Below are positions 1-11,022 of a DNA stretch of 64,000 nt, piece after piece. The number at the start of each line of letters is the position of its first letter. Position 1 is the stretch's first letter. The notes beneath the pieces are model-generated. The model was not told where the DNA came from and made no database searches. It saw nothing but the letters and a program-made list of their open reading frames with translations. Location of the stretch: contig NW_026944384.1 of assembly GCF_033439725.1 (NCBI RefSeq), forward strand, positions 5,642,001-5,706,000, in the 5' to 3' direction. The stretch is from Neurospora tetraspora (taxonomy: Eukaryota > Ascomycota > Sordariomycetes > Sordariales > Sordariaceae). The position numbers and the translations under genes are program-made.

Positions 1-2083
1 CTGTCAAAGTACATGTCAACACTACCTACTGGAGGTCAACCACGCAAAGATCGATGTGGAGGAGGGAACCGAAAAAAAGGGCAAGCGGCAGTCTCATGAG
101 ATACCTCTGTTGGGATTTGGATGTAATTTTTAAGAGCATTGGGTTCACATACAAGGACACGGAACGGAGTTGACGGTGTAAAGGTATCATTTCTCAGGGG
201 CGGAATAAACAAAACATGCGATCGACGAGTGCTTCATTTTGGTACTGGGTACATACTGGCATGCAAAAGACAGGCTGTTTGAGCGGCTGAGCAGCTGAGC
301 AGCAAGGCGGATTTGGGTGAAGTCTGCAGATCAATGAGATCAGAAAGAAAAAGCAAACATTCCATGAACTCGAAACAAGACCTGCCAAGCTTTCTGCTAA
401 AGGGACCCCTTTTTCTTTTGGGGCTCCATTCCAAACAAAAGGGGGCACGTCGGCGTGGGGACTTGGCTTCGTGGGGCCGCCTGCACGCTCTTTTGCTTGA
501 GGGTCCACACAATTGGTTCCTCGGTTCCAACTCTTCCAGCCTCTGCAGACAGCGCAAGTAGAATTGGCGATATCGTCACTGGGCGGCAACAAGATGGTTC
601 CCCATGCCTCTGCCATTGGAGAATTACGCCATCCAAGTTTGCCATCCTACCGTTCACGTGGTAGATGCGACGGCAAGTCGGGGCTATTGACAGCGGATAC
701 CACGCTTGACACTGTCGTGAACGAGTTCATCAGGCTGTTAGAGTTGTACTTTGCGTTACCCTCCCTTCCCTTCTGTTGACATTGACAACAACAGCCTCAC
801 AGCAGCCAGTCGTCAGCTCTTGAAGCTGTGCCTTGACGCTGCATTTCGTGCAGACTGCAGCTGAGCTTGGGCGCAGCAACAGAGCATGTGGGTCGGGAAC
901 CTGTTGCGACCGAGACTCTTTTCCCGTTGTAGGTTCGAGAGCTTGGCTGAGCATTCATCATCAATAGAGGGCGATGGATAATAATTATTCATAGCGACAG
1001 AGCAGCAATTCCGAGATTTAGTTAAAGAAGTTGAAGAGCTCTCCATGGAATGATCAGCCACCGCCCTGTTCAACCCTTAGCTTCAGAGCTTCGATACATG
1101 ATTCTAGGCCTTCCATCGACTCCGTTCAGGGTTCGTGTCCTGCAATGTGACGAACGTGTCTGATATCATGGCATTGCTGTATAAATTGCATGTCACTTTA
1201 CTGAGAGGATGAGATATTCCTACCATCCATGAGCATTGCAATCCAAAATCCGACTTCCTTGAACATCTCCGCTCCGGCTCAAAGCATCAAGAAGCTGGAA
1301 CCCTGCGAGAAAATAGAACAAAAATCGATAAAAAGGACTTTGCGGGTCATTCGCACCGTCGAGTCCGTCGGCGTTAAAAACTGCCCTGAAACTATTCCGT
1401 CTTGGGACGACTAGGCCGTACAGCGTTAACAGCCAAGCATGGCCGCACCGCCAAAAACTTGCCCGGCGTGAGAGGTGGAGGATCGCCAGCCCACAGCCCG
1501 CTTCTTTTGCCTCCAATTCATTGGCCATTGGTCGCCCCTGGAACACTCCGGTCGCTACTGCACCCCCAAATTTAAACGAGAGCGCACCGTCGCTGCAGGT
1601 CGCACTGCCCTCTCCGTCTGTTGCACTCGGTGACTGGTCAGGCCGGAAAGAAGCAGCCTGTTCGTCCGTCTTTTCGTTTTTGGTCAGCGGTCATCATTTC
1701 TGTGAGGCTGGGCTCTTGTTCTCACCACACCATTCACTATTGTCGTCCTGCACTCCTTCCGAGGTTTCCTTGTTTCCATTGCAACAACAAAACCAGTCAA
1801 TACCACCCGGCGCCCCCGGTCAATTCTATCCGTACCTTATTCCTACCTTAATCCATTAATTTTTTTCGCTTCTTCCCTCTTACCGTCCCAATTGGAAGAA
1901 CAACTTGGTCTTTGTGTGTGCGACTGAAAGAAGGATCGCACCGCCTCCCGACGCGATTCACACGACGAACAATTGAATCGATCGATCCAACAACCGCCAA
2001 CCACCCAACCGCCACATTCGCGTCCGTGTCATTGAATCACGAACGAGCGGCTTCATCTCAGAAATATTCAAACAGTAGCAACC
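1..2083. other. Upstream spacer and long leader of the syntaxin gene
   Basis: No gene is supported here. Short open frames on both strands have no recognisable family features and no splice sites joining them. From about 1640 to 2083 the + strand is rich in C and T tracts, as is usual for Neurospora promoters and 5' leaders, so the syntaxin transcript probably begins in this part. A TATAAA-like string lies near 1180, about 900 bases before the start codon, too far to assign with confidence. Confidence 0.5.
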
Positions 2084-3256
2084 ATGTCTTATAATCAAAA
2101 TCCCTACGGTCAGCCCAACCCTTACAACGAGGGTCCCACGGCGGAGGGCGGTTATGGCGGCAGCTATGGCGGCAACTATGGTGGAGGTTACGACAACAAC
2201 GGCTACGGTCAAGTGAGCAAGCTCCCTCCATCCCTCAAGTCATTCAATCCGATGATGTCGATGCGCGCCGAGGTCATGGTCGCAATGGAATATTGACAAC
2301 TAACCTACTCCCTTGCAGCAGCCCGAGTCACACGAGATGCAGACATACGGCCAGCAACAAGGTCAAGCTCACGGCCCTGATACCACAACCACCGGCGCTC
2401 CTCTATCTCAGCAAGAATTCCTGAACAGCGTCCGCGACGTCGAAGGCCACATCCAACAGTTCCGCTCGAACCTCGACCAGATCCGCACTCTTCACCAACA
2501 GTCCCTCTCCGACACCAGCGGCCGCCCGCCCCCGGGTCTCGAGCAGCTGCAGGCGGTGACCGAGCAGCTCAAGTCGCAGATCAAGACCGAAGTCGACAAC
2601 CTCGTCTCTGATGCCACCCGCACCGGCGACAGCACCTTCAACACCAAGAAGCGCCAGGCCGAGCGCCTCAGGGATCTGTACAAGGATGCCATCCAGGCTT
2701 ACCTCGTGGAGGAGCGCCGCCACAAGGGCCAGATCGGCGAGCAGGCTGTCCGTCAGCTGTTGATTGTCAACCCCGATGCGACGCCCCAGGAGCAGGATGC
2801 TGTGCGCAGCGGCGACTTGCAGCAGGATCAGATCTTCCAGAGTGCTGTACGTTTCTACCTGCCCGATATCTTATTGCCAGAGGTTATACTAACTCAAACC
2901 TGCAGCTCCTACAATCCAACCGCGTCGGCGCCGCCAAGGCCGTCCTCGGCAACGTCCAAGCCCGCCACCAAGAACTCCTCCGCGTCGAGCAATCGATGCA
3001 AGAGCTCGCCCAACTCTTCGAGTACCTCAACACGCTCATCGTTCAGCAGGGCGAGGTCATCGCCGACGTGGTCCAAAAGACGGAACAGGTCAACGACAAC
3101 ATGGACAAGGGCATCCAGGAAGTTGACAAGGGCGTCAAGCACGCCCGCAACCGCCGCAAGCTCAAGTGGTACTGCCTCCTGGTGTGCATTCTCATCATCA
3201 TTGCCATTGCGCTCGGTGTCGGTCTGGGCGTCTACTTCTCGAACAAGAAGAATTAG
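2084..3256 (+). CDS. sso1: Plasma-membrane syntaxin (Sso1/2-type t-SNARE), 335 aa, 3 exons
   Basis: Qa-SNARE that pairs with SNAP-25-type and synaptobrevin partners to fuse secretory vesicles with the plasma membrane. Exons are 2084-2212, 2319-2846 and 2906-3256, with introns of 106 and 59 nt (GTGAGC and GTACGT donors, CAG acceptors). The order is a Tyr/Gly-rich N-terminus (residues 1-43), an Habc helical region (about 60-190), the SNARE motif (about 226-292, zero-layer Gln at 267 in VQQGEV), a basic RRK patch, and one C-terminal membrane span (about 307-330) ending SNKKN. Length and order fit fungal Sso proteins. In Neurospora this family has been called nsyn1/syn-1; I am sure of the family, less of that symbol. 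It is convergent with tom70. The frame stays open for 95 codons after the TAG stop; see findings. Confidence 0.93.
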
Positions 3257-3544
3257 AGATTCGGTGGTGATTCGGGAGATTCAGACGCAGATGAGGCTGG
3301 TGGGTTGAAAGGGGCCAGGCCGCCGGCGCAGCAACAGTCGCAGCAGCAGGCGCAGGTGATCCCTCCAGTGCCGTTAATTCCTCCACTGGCTCCGGCGCCT
3401 GTGCCGCTTCCAACGGTTGGTCCACCGGCTGCCCCAGTGCCTTCAGCAGCAGCCGGAGTTGGTCAGGCTCAGGCTCAGGCTCAAGGACTGAGTTGGAACG
3501 CGACGATGGCAGGAGAGAAGAGATTCTACGGTGGGGTTTGGTAA
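3257..3544 (+). other. In-frame open extension after the syntaxin stop codon
   Basis: Directly after the TAG at 3254-3256 the syntaxin frame continues without a stop for 95 codons to a TAA at 3542-3544. The translation starts RFGGDSGDSDADEAGG, then becomes Pro/Ala/Gln-rich with AQAQAQ and PAPVPLP runs, and contains one Asn-Ala-Thr sequon near its end. It would lie outside the cell if translated. It may equally be untranslated 3' sequence with favourable composition; the opposite strand is also open over part of it (3198-3425). Confidence 0.35.
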
Positions 3545-3730
3545 TGGCCGATTACCGACTCGAAATGAACAACACAACAACTCAAAATACCCACGAGATA
3601 AAGGAGGGAAGGGAAGAGAGGCGGAACGGATATATATGATATGTACATGGGTTGATATGTCAGCAAAGCATGGTTTACGCGAACGACTGTTTTCAGGACA
3701 AACAAACCCGGAACGTAATAATCACGAACG

Positions 3731-3774
3731 ATGAATGGATGGACGGATGGACGGATGGACGGATGGACGGTGGA
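3731..3774 (+). repeat. GGAT/GGAC microsatellite
   Basis: Alternating ATGG and ACGG tetranucleotides are repeated in the syntaxin 3' region. It is a simple repeat of the kind common in Neurospora noncoding DNA. Confidence 0.85.
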
Positions 3775-4383
3775 TGATGGTTGGAGGGATGGAGGGTTTC
3801 TTTTTATGTTTCTTCTTCAGGTGTGCTGCGACTAAGCTTCTTCATGTTATACTCCCCGTATGGTTTTTGGTCCAAAACTTGTTTACATTAGTAATTACTT
3901 TCTTCTACTACTATGGCTTGTTTTTCTTGTCGATCCTTGCCGCGATGATGGTGTGGGTTGTTGTTCTGGTTTTGATGAGAGGTGTGTGTGTATGACTGAA
4001 GCGAAAAATAGAGGGTAAATGCCATACCATACCAATTTTGAAAGCGAAGTAAGCTGCTGTTCAACTACTCGGTTTCTGTAAGCTATGTGATACCTCTCTT
4101 CCAAGCTAATAATGCCGGATGATATACCATCAAGTACGTACTTGGGAAGACTCGTATCCCGAATAGTCAGTCCCAAGGAGAGCTCAAGTATTCTTCTAGC
4201 AACGGTTGATTTCACATTGACCACGGGTTATCACACGTTCATGAAGCCAGCCGCATGGCAGTTCACTCACACTTCACTTTACCTCACTCTCCTATCACCC
4301 TCTGAGTCTCTATGAATCTCTCTAAATCCAATTGACGTTACTTCACAACCTGTCATGTCACCTTACTGTCATCCATCCGTCAC

Positions 4384-4424
4384 TAAAAAAAAAAACTAAA
4401 AAAAAAAACCAAAAAAAAAAAACC
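4384..4424 (+). repeat. Interrupted poly-A tracts
   Basis: Three runs of about 10-12 adenines are separated by single CT or CC dinucleotides. Confidence 0.85.
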
Positions 4425-5418
4425 GGGACCGTGAATCTACAGACAGATAAGCGACGGACTCAAACGATTTGTTCCCTTACTCTGCCTCTGGCTAAGATCA
4501 CCAATAACATCTCTGATATGTAACTAGGACATGCATGTTTCACCGTTGAGTCAGTCCTGCTATTTTTTTCAGATTTGTAGATGAAAGTTGAGTGCCCATG
4601 CGGAGCGGCGGAGCGGTAGAGCTAGCTATGCTTGGAAAAAGTCAAATGGTGTCTTGTTGTTTTGGTTTGGTTACTTGTGACTAAATAAGGTCGGTGAGGG
4701 TGGGTGGGATAGCTAGGTACCGTAAGTAGCGTTCAGCAGACAGGAAGGTCGAAGTGCTTTGGGAATGAATGGGTGATTGGGAATTTGGTGAAGTCTTCGA
4801 GTTTTGTTGGTTCTTATTCCTTTTTGGATTGGAGAAATTTAGAGGGGAGGTATCATGAGGTAAGCGTATTGATGTCAGATTCTGTTATTGTATCCATCGG
4901 TTAGTTTTCCTTCTCAGTTCTTTCATATTGAAGACGGGTTTTTAACATTCTTTACAAACTTGGTGACAATATACTGATTAGAGAGATAGACAAGGGATGC
5001 ATATTCCATCTGGATCTTGTGGTGGACAAAATCTGACAGAAAAGAGAGAAGAACATTGACATCAACTCCATTCAAACCAAAATGCCAATTTGACCCCAAA
5101 ACGTAACATGACATGAATGCAATGACATGATATATGATGATAATGAATTGACGATGATGTGTAGTGACGAGGGTTGTGTCGAGAGAGATAGAGAGGAGAG
5201 AAGTATAAAAAAGCATTGCATCCCATCCCATCCCAGCCTATGTTAACACCATCCATTCCGTCCCCTGACAACCCACGGCCTCGATTTCCTTACACCATCT
5301 CAGCAACAAAATTGAAACCCTTTTTAATGTACAACACTGCTTTTCACATCGTTTCAAACTTCATCGCTTTCTTTATTTCTCTTCCTTTTTATGCTGCTAC
5401 AGTAATCTTGACATGCTT

Positions 5419-7523
5419 TTACCGCATGCCGGGACCACCGCTCATGCCCTGGAGCTTGCTGGCAAGCTCAGGGTAGTTCTCCTGCACCTGGATCTGTGTC
5501 CTCGTGGCCTCGGCGTAGGAAAGGGCGTTGACGAGTTCGCCCTCGGTGCGGGCGAGCTCGGCGGCGCGCTCGAAGAACTTGAGGGCCTCGACGACCTTGC
5601 CCTGCTGGAGGAGGAGCTGGGCCATGGTGGCGACGGCGATGTCGCACTCGGGGTCGACTGGAAGCATTATGTTAGCACACAAGATATCAAGACCTGGTTC
5701 AAGGATGGGGCTGTCTTACTGATGAGGGCCTTCTCGCAGAGCTGCTCGGCTTCGGCGTAATCCTGCTTCCACTGGAAGAGAGCGAGAGCCTTGTTGATGA
5801 GGGGCAGGACGTTCATGCACATGGGCTTGGTCTCCTTCTCGAGGGCGATGGCGGTATCGAACTTCTCAATGGCCTCCTGGAACTTGTTCTGGTCGAGGAG
5901 AAGCTCGCCATAGTAGTTGTAGACATCGGGGGTCTGGTCGAAGTTCTTCATGCAGCGGCGGAAGGTGGCCATAGAAGAGGCAATGGAGCCCATCTTGTAC
6001 TGGGTAACACCAAGCTGGATGTGAGAGAAGATGAAGTCGGAGTCGAGGTCGATGGACTTCTGGTAATCCTTAGCTGCCTCGGCAAACTCTCCCTTGATAA
6101 AGTGGAGCTGGGCGCGGTGGTAGTAGATATCAGGGTCCTCGGCGTTCTGCTCAATGGCCGCGTTGAAGTCCTCCTCGGCCTTGTCGGGGTGACCTGCATA
6201 CGGGTTAGCACAGATTTGGTCAACAATACGTAGACAAAGACTTACCGAGCTCAAGGTTCATGCTAGCACGCTTGATGTAACTCTGGGTCATCGCAGGGTC
6301 GAGCTCGATGGACTTGCTGAGATCGGCGAGAGCCTCCTCGTGCTTGCCCATGAGGCAGTGGAAGGTACCACGGAGGTTGTAAGCGAGAGCCTCGTGAGGA
6401 CCGAGCTCACCGAGGTCGAGGGCCTTCTTGAAGGCAGCAGCGCCCTCCTCATAGCCAGTACCAGTCTTGCTCTCCAAGTGCTTCAAGCCGACCTGCATCT
6501 GACCGAGACCGGTCTCCTCGGAGAGCTCAACGGAGTCCTCGAGACCCTCGGGGCGGGGCTTGGAGCGGAAGCTCTGGAGGTAGTTGCCGACAAAGGTAGA
6601 GCTGGGGAGCTTGGGGGGCTTGGTCTCGAGGATCTCCTTGGCCTTGTTTTCGGCGAACTTCTTGAGGAGGCGCTCGACGGCCTGGGCGCTCTGCTCGTTG
6701 CGGAAGCCGTCGATGATGCAGCTGGCGGTGAAATCGAGGAGAGCGTCGCTGTAGCGGCTAAGCTGGTCGTAGGCATTGGCACGGCGGTTCAGAGCCTTGA
6801 CGTAGTGGGGGTCGAGCTTGAGGGCGGCGGTGGTATCGGCGACAACCTGCTCCCACTGGGCGAGGGCATTGTGGCAAGCGGCGCGGTTGGAGAAGTAGAC
6901 GGGGTCGGGCTTGCAGATGATGGCCTTGGAGTAGAGGTCGATGGCCTTGTTGAAGTCCTTGGAACCGTAGGCCTTGTTTCCGAGCTCCTTCAGCTTGGCG
7001 GCGTACGCCTTGCGCTCTTCCTCGGATAGCCTAACGACGGATTCCTCATCGATCTCGGGGAGCTCGTCGGCGCTCTCGACGGCGGCGGCCTTGGGTTGTG
7101 TAGGAGCAGCCTCTTCTGTCTTGGGGGCAGTGGCAGTCTTCTCGGCCTCCTCCTTCTCGGCCTGCTTCTTTTTCCTCCTTTCCTTCTTGCTGAGCTTGGG
7201 GCCGGACTCCTTCTGCTCCTGCGAAAGTGGGCGCAAACGTTAGTACAAACGACGGCGAGGCTTCGTGCAGCCGGGTAGGGCGCAGGGCAGCAGCGGGACG
7301 CGGGACGCGGGGAAGATGCGCGGCAACGTACTGATCCCTTGCGGAGGTAGTAGACAACACCGGCGGTGGTGATGACGACGGAGACACCAGCAATGGTGTA
7401 GACAACAGCCTTGTTCTCGGAGACCCAGTTGGAGACGCGGTCCCAGAGGGAGGAGTCGGCCGGGACAGTGACGGGCGTGGCCGCCGGGATGGGGACGGAG
7501 GGCGGCGGGATGGTGGGAGCCAT
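5419..7523 (-). CDS. tom70: Mitochondrial import receptor Tom70, 625 aa, 4 exons
   Basis: Outer-membrane receptor of the TOM complex that accepts carrier precursors and Hsp70/Hsp90-bound clients through TPR repeats. Exons on the minus strand are 7523-7332, 7218-6246, 6193-5720 and 5657-5419, with GTACGT or GTAAG donors and CTAAC branch sites; they sum to 626 codons, essentially the length known for Neurospora Tom70. It begins MAPTIPPPS, has one N-terminal membrane anchor (about residues 39-60), then a highly charged Lys/Glu linker starting with [11 protein letters not shown], then TPR units to the C-terminus; [12 protein letters not shown] is typical of the first TPR. The start is the ATG at 7523 because it places the anchor close to the N-terminus; an in-frame ATG 16 codons upstream (7571) gives an atypical extension. 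Confidence 0.95.
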
Positions 7524-8869
7524 GGTTATGTGGTGATGCGTAGAAGAACCTCTAGTAGATAAGGTAAACAATCCGAGTATATACTAGATCGGAGTCGGTA
7601 GAGAGACGACCGAATGGCAAGGCTGAAGGGGGAGATTCAATCGAGGGTACGAAGGGACGGCGGCGGCAAGTTCAGAGACAGAATCCGGCAACTGCTGCAG
7701 TAACAAGTGAAGTTCCTCTATTTTTTTGAGTGGATGATGCGGGTTCGCATAGGTTTGGATAGCGCGGCCCACGGCAACTTCAAGGTCGGGCCTGGGGTAC
7801 TCCTTCACTCCTTCTACGGGTTCTACCTCTTGGCACACGGCAGTCCACAAGAAGTCCACAGGTACGCGCACAGTCACTGGAAAAGTAGCAAATGGAAGCT
7901 TGGTATTGCTCGATGGCGTGGACGGGTATGGATGTCTGCTGGGGCTCGAGGTCCGAGATCTTCGTCGTGCGACAAAAAGTTGTTTTTCACGCGCGGCAGT
8001 GCGGCTGGCGGCTGGGCAACCGGCAAGGTTTAAACAATCGAGGCCTGATGTAAACAGACAGTGTTGGGCCCTAAAGCTGAGGTGGTCTGAGCTCCTTCAA
8101 GCTGCTGTTGCGAAGCCTTGTCAGGGCAACTGGTACCTGAATGCCCTCTACTTACGGCTCAGCGTTGTTAGTTTACACGTAAATTACCCGGAGCTGAACT
8201 TCCCCGTTTCCCTTGAGGTTTCTTCGACCTAGAAGTTCAACGATCATTTAAGCCAAAGAGCTCTACAATGTCTATTGTTAGAGCTTATACACCTCGGAGA
8301 TATGGTACCATGAGCCACCATCAACGTCCATAGTTGAGATATCTCTCAGCCGAGGGGAAATGGGACAAACGCCAAGAATGACCGCACACGGTGGGGTAAG
8401 CTTCGCCTACGTCAAATAAAAGTGGAGACCAGGGCAGCTGGGCGGTTCCACTTTAAAGTTGAACGCCCCGCCATCGGCCATCAGTGTCACTGTCATCCCG
8501 TCCAGACCTTCCCGCTGCCGTCTTCGATCGATACAACTGTGACTGATTTCATCGGAACATTTTGTTGCAACTCATTCCTGAGTCGTCAACGGCGGCTTCT
8601 TAAGTTGTACCAGACCTCGGTTGTCTTTATGCGCTCGGCTTCTTATCTCTAGGTGATGACGGCCTGGAGGATTCTCTCCTCGTATCTCTAACAGGATGAC
8701 TACAGATGAGAGCGATAGACCATCAAGGTGGATCATGTGTCATATAAAACCGATAATACATCTTCACGGATATCGCATCTTTCACCATTCACCTTGAATT
8801 TCCGAAGTCCCTTCTACATCGAGTTTCTGTCATTTCTGCACCTAACCTTCAAAGACAGACAACCTCACA
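7524..8869. other. Divergent promoter region between tom70 and the aminotransferase gene
   Basis: No supported coding sequence. The genes on both sides are transcribed away from it, so it should hold both promoters. A TATAAA hexamer lies at 8743-8748, about 120 bases before the + strand start codon. Confidence 0.55.
8743..8748 (+). promoter_or_regulatory. TATA-like element
   Basis: TATAAA about 122 bases upstream of the ATG at 8870. The position is reasonable for a core promoter, but assignment rests on the motif alone. Confidence 0.3.
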
Positions 8870-9750
8870 ATGGCGACCAACACAGAAACTCCCCTCCTCC
8901 TCTTCACCACCCTCCGCTACGACCCTCTCCTCTCCGTGGGTTCCAGTGACGGCTCGACCTCCGGATTGTACATGCTCCCCTACCACCGGGACCGCATCCT
9001 CCGCGCCGCCACCCATTTCAACTGGCCCGTTGTGGTCTCCCTCCTCTCCGGTGACAGCGGTCTTGAAACCCTCTCCTCATTCATTTTCTCCTCCCTCTCC
9101 GACGAGCAACGAGCCCACCCCAACCGTGTCCGCGTGACCGTCTCGGAGCAGGGAGAACTAGGGATCACAATCTCCCCCGTACCGCAAGTCCCTTCGACAT
9201 TCAACTTCTTCCCATCTTCCCTTCCCGAGCCGGGTACCGATATCCCCACTATATCCCTGATAGGAACATCAACGCCATTCGAGGTCCTGGTAGACACCCA
9301 AAAATCCAAAAAGTCAACATATACCCATTTCAAGACCACCAAGCGCCAGGTTTACGACGAAGCGAGGAAGAGGCACGGGATCGCGTTGACAGATCGAAAG
9401 GAGGTCTTGATTGTTAATGAGCAAGGGGAGGTGATGGAGAGCAGTATTGCCACGCCGTACTTTTGGAGGGACGGGAGATGGGTTACGCCTCCGGTGAGGG
9501 AAGGTGAGGGAGAGACGGAGGGGGATTGGGGGAGTGGTGGAAATGAGGGGACTACGAGGAGGTGGGCTTTGGAGAGGTGAGTTTCTCTGCTGTGAGATGA
9601 TTAGATTGGGCAGTTCTGCTAACGGCGCGCTTGAGTAGGGGAATTGCGGTTGAGCAGGTTGTACTGGCAAACTCGCTGGTTGAAGGAGAAGAGTGCTGGT
9701 TGAGTAATGGTGGGAGGGGATTCTACTTTGGAAAGGTCAAGTTGAGCTAG
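8870..9750 (+). CDS. Class-IV aminotransferase fold protein, aminodeoxychorismate lyase-like (Abz2 type), 272 aa, 2 exons
   Basis: Likely PLP enzyme of the class-IV aminotransferase fold, probably 4-amino-4-deoxychorismate lyase, which releases pyruvate to form p-aminobenzoate for folate. Exons are 8870-9576 and 9639-9750 (GTGAGT donor, TAG acceptor). Fungal ADC-lyase-like features are the N-terminal LLLFTTLRYDP, a YMLPYHRDRIL stretch containing the fold's arginine, TTKRQVYDEARKRHGI with a candidate PLP lysine, an EQGEVMESSIATPYF strand matching the E-S-x-I motif, and the second-exon end RGFYFGKV. Classical enzymes have N where this has A in the ESSIA part. The assignment is by motif order; a D-amino-acid or branched-chain transaminase relative is the alternative. 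It is divergent from tom70. Confidence 0.72.
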
Positions 9751-11022
9751 GTCCTGAGAAGAGAAGCGGATGAGCTTTCAATGACATGGATTCCATGATG
9801 CTCTCATTGCGCCAGGAGACCGTTTCTTGAAGTGGCTGCCGTTATACCATAAGATATAGCTTGCGATTGTCCATTGGTGCTACCGAGGCAGATAAGGGGG
9901 CATTGTTTGTTTGTTTCCGTCTCCGGCATCACTGGGGCAACACACCAGGCTGGGCTGTCTCCCATCGCGAGACCTTCATGAGATTTTGCGAAGCAATGTA
10001 TCACGGTGCGCAAGCCGAGCCAAGCTAACAACTACTTGTCTAGAAGGTCCAACACAGACGAACTAACGACCCCGGGGTTTCGTTATTGTTGATTTCATCC
10101 TTTTGAGTATGTTCTGATGAAGTTTCGGAAACTAACCTTGTAAGCGAACCACCGTTCAAGTACAAAAGTCAACCTACGAACTGAAAAGATGTAGGATATA
10201 TCATATCACAATGCCCTAGACATGAGGGTTATACTACACCTATCGTAATACTCCAAGTTACCATCTTCAGAACGAACCAGTAGCAACTTTATTTTTGCAA
10301 TGTGTAAACTTCAACAGTTGCTCTTGTGAAGTGAACCTGCCCCGCGATATCGCTGAAGAGACAAGGGGGAGCTTCGGATCCACTGCTGAGAATGGCCCGT
10401 GCACCCACATCTTCATCGACGCTGATTGGCTGTATTCAATCGAGCTTTCTGACCGACAGCCCAATTCCAACCGGCACGTCCCTGCAGCAGAGACGCCCTT
10501 TTCGAACGAATCGAGGTCGGTCCGTCTGAATGTCGCGTCGTGTGCCACCAGAAAACATCCATCACTGCGACCGGACGACTGACTGACTTCCTGCGGCTAT
10601 CCGATCTTGAAGACATTCCCAGAGACCAAACCGTCAACCGGACCCTGGACCCTTCCCACGTCCCCACCAAACAACACAGCTGCTGGCAGACAACCTCACG
10701 CCCACTCGACTTCCGGCTGGCAATGCCTTTATGACATCCTGATTGTTGACGATATACGATTTGCAAACGACAACTACACACAACCTCTTTCTGTTTACTC
10801 TGGGTCTTTGACCGACGACAGGCGACCTTTGACCACCAACGTCCTACCACCGAAGCCCACTCCCGCAGAGACGCGAACACCCTTGTCGAAGCCTAGCCTT
10901 CACCCCGCCTCCGCGATTCTACGATAGCATCACCACCGCTGGGACGGTTAGGTGGCAGCGGCGGATAGCGGACAACAACCTTACATGTCCACAATACGAC
11001 CTACCCTTCACATATAACAACA
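9751..11022. other. Spacer between the aminotransferase gene and arp1
   Basis: Nothing coding is supported. It should contain the terminator of the upstream gene and the promoter and leader of the ARP1 gene, which is transcribed in the same direction. Open frames at 10295-10927 have no protein-like features. Confidence 0.55.

Larger units (their letters stand above)
3545..5418. other. Convergent spacer between syntaxin and tom70
   Basis: No coding sequence is supported. It holds the 3' ends of both flanking transcripts, a GGAC/GGAT microsatellite, interrupted A-tracts and otherwise unremarkable AT-richer sequence. Confidence 0.6.

Noticed and set aside
3735-3995. A short frame rich in Trp/Met/Gly followed by hydrophobic residues
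   Set aside because: The start is a microsatellite and the rest is AT-rich 3' sequence.
6340-7029. A 229-codon + strand frame
   Set aside because: It is antisense to Tom70, Val/Leu/Glu/Gly-rich and formed by the complement of GC-biased codons.
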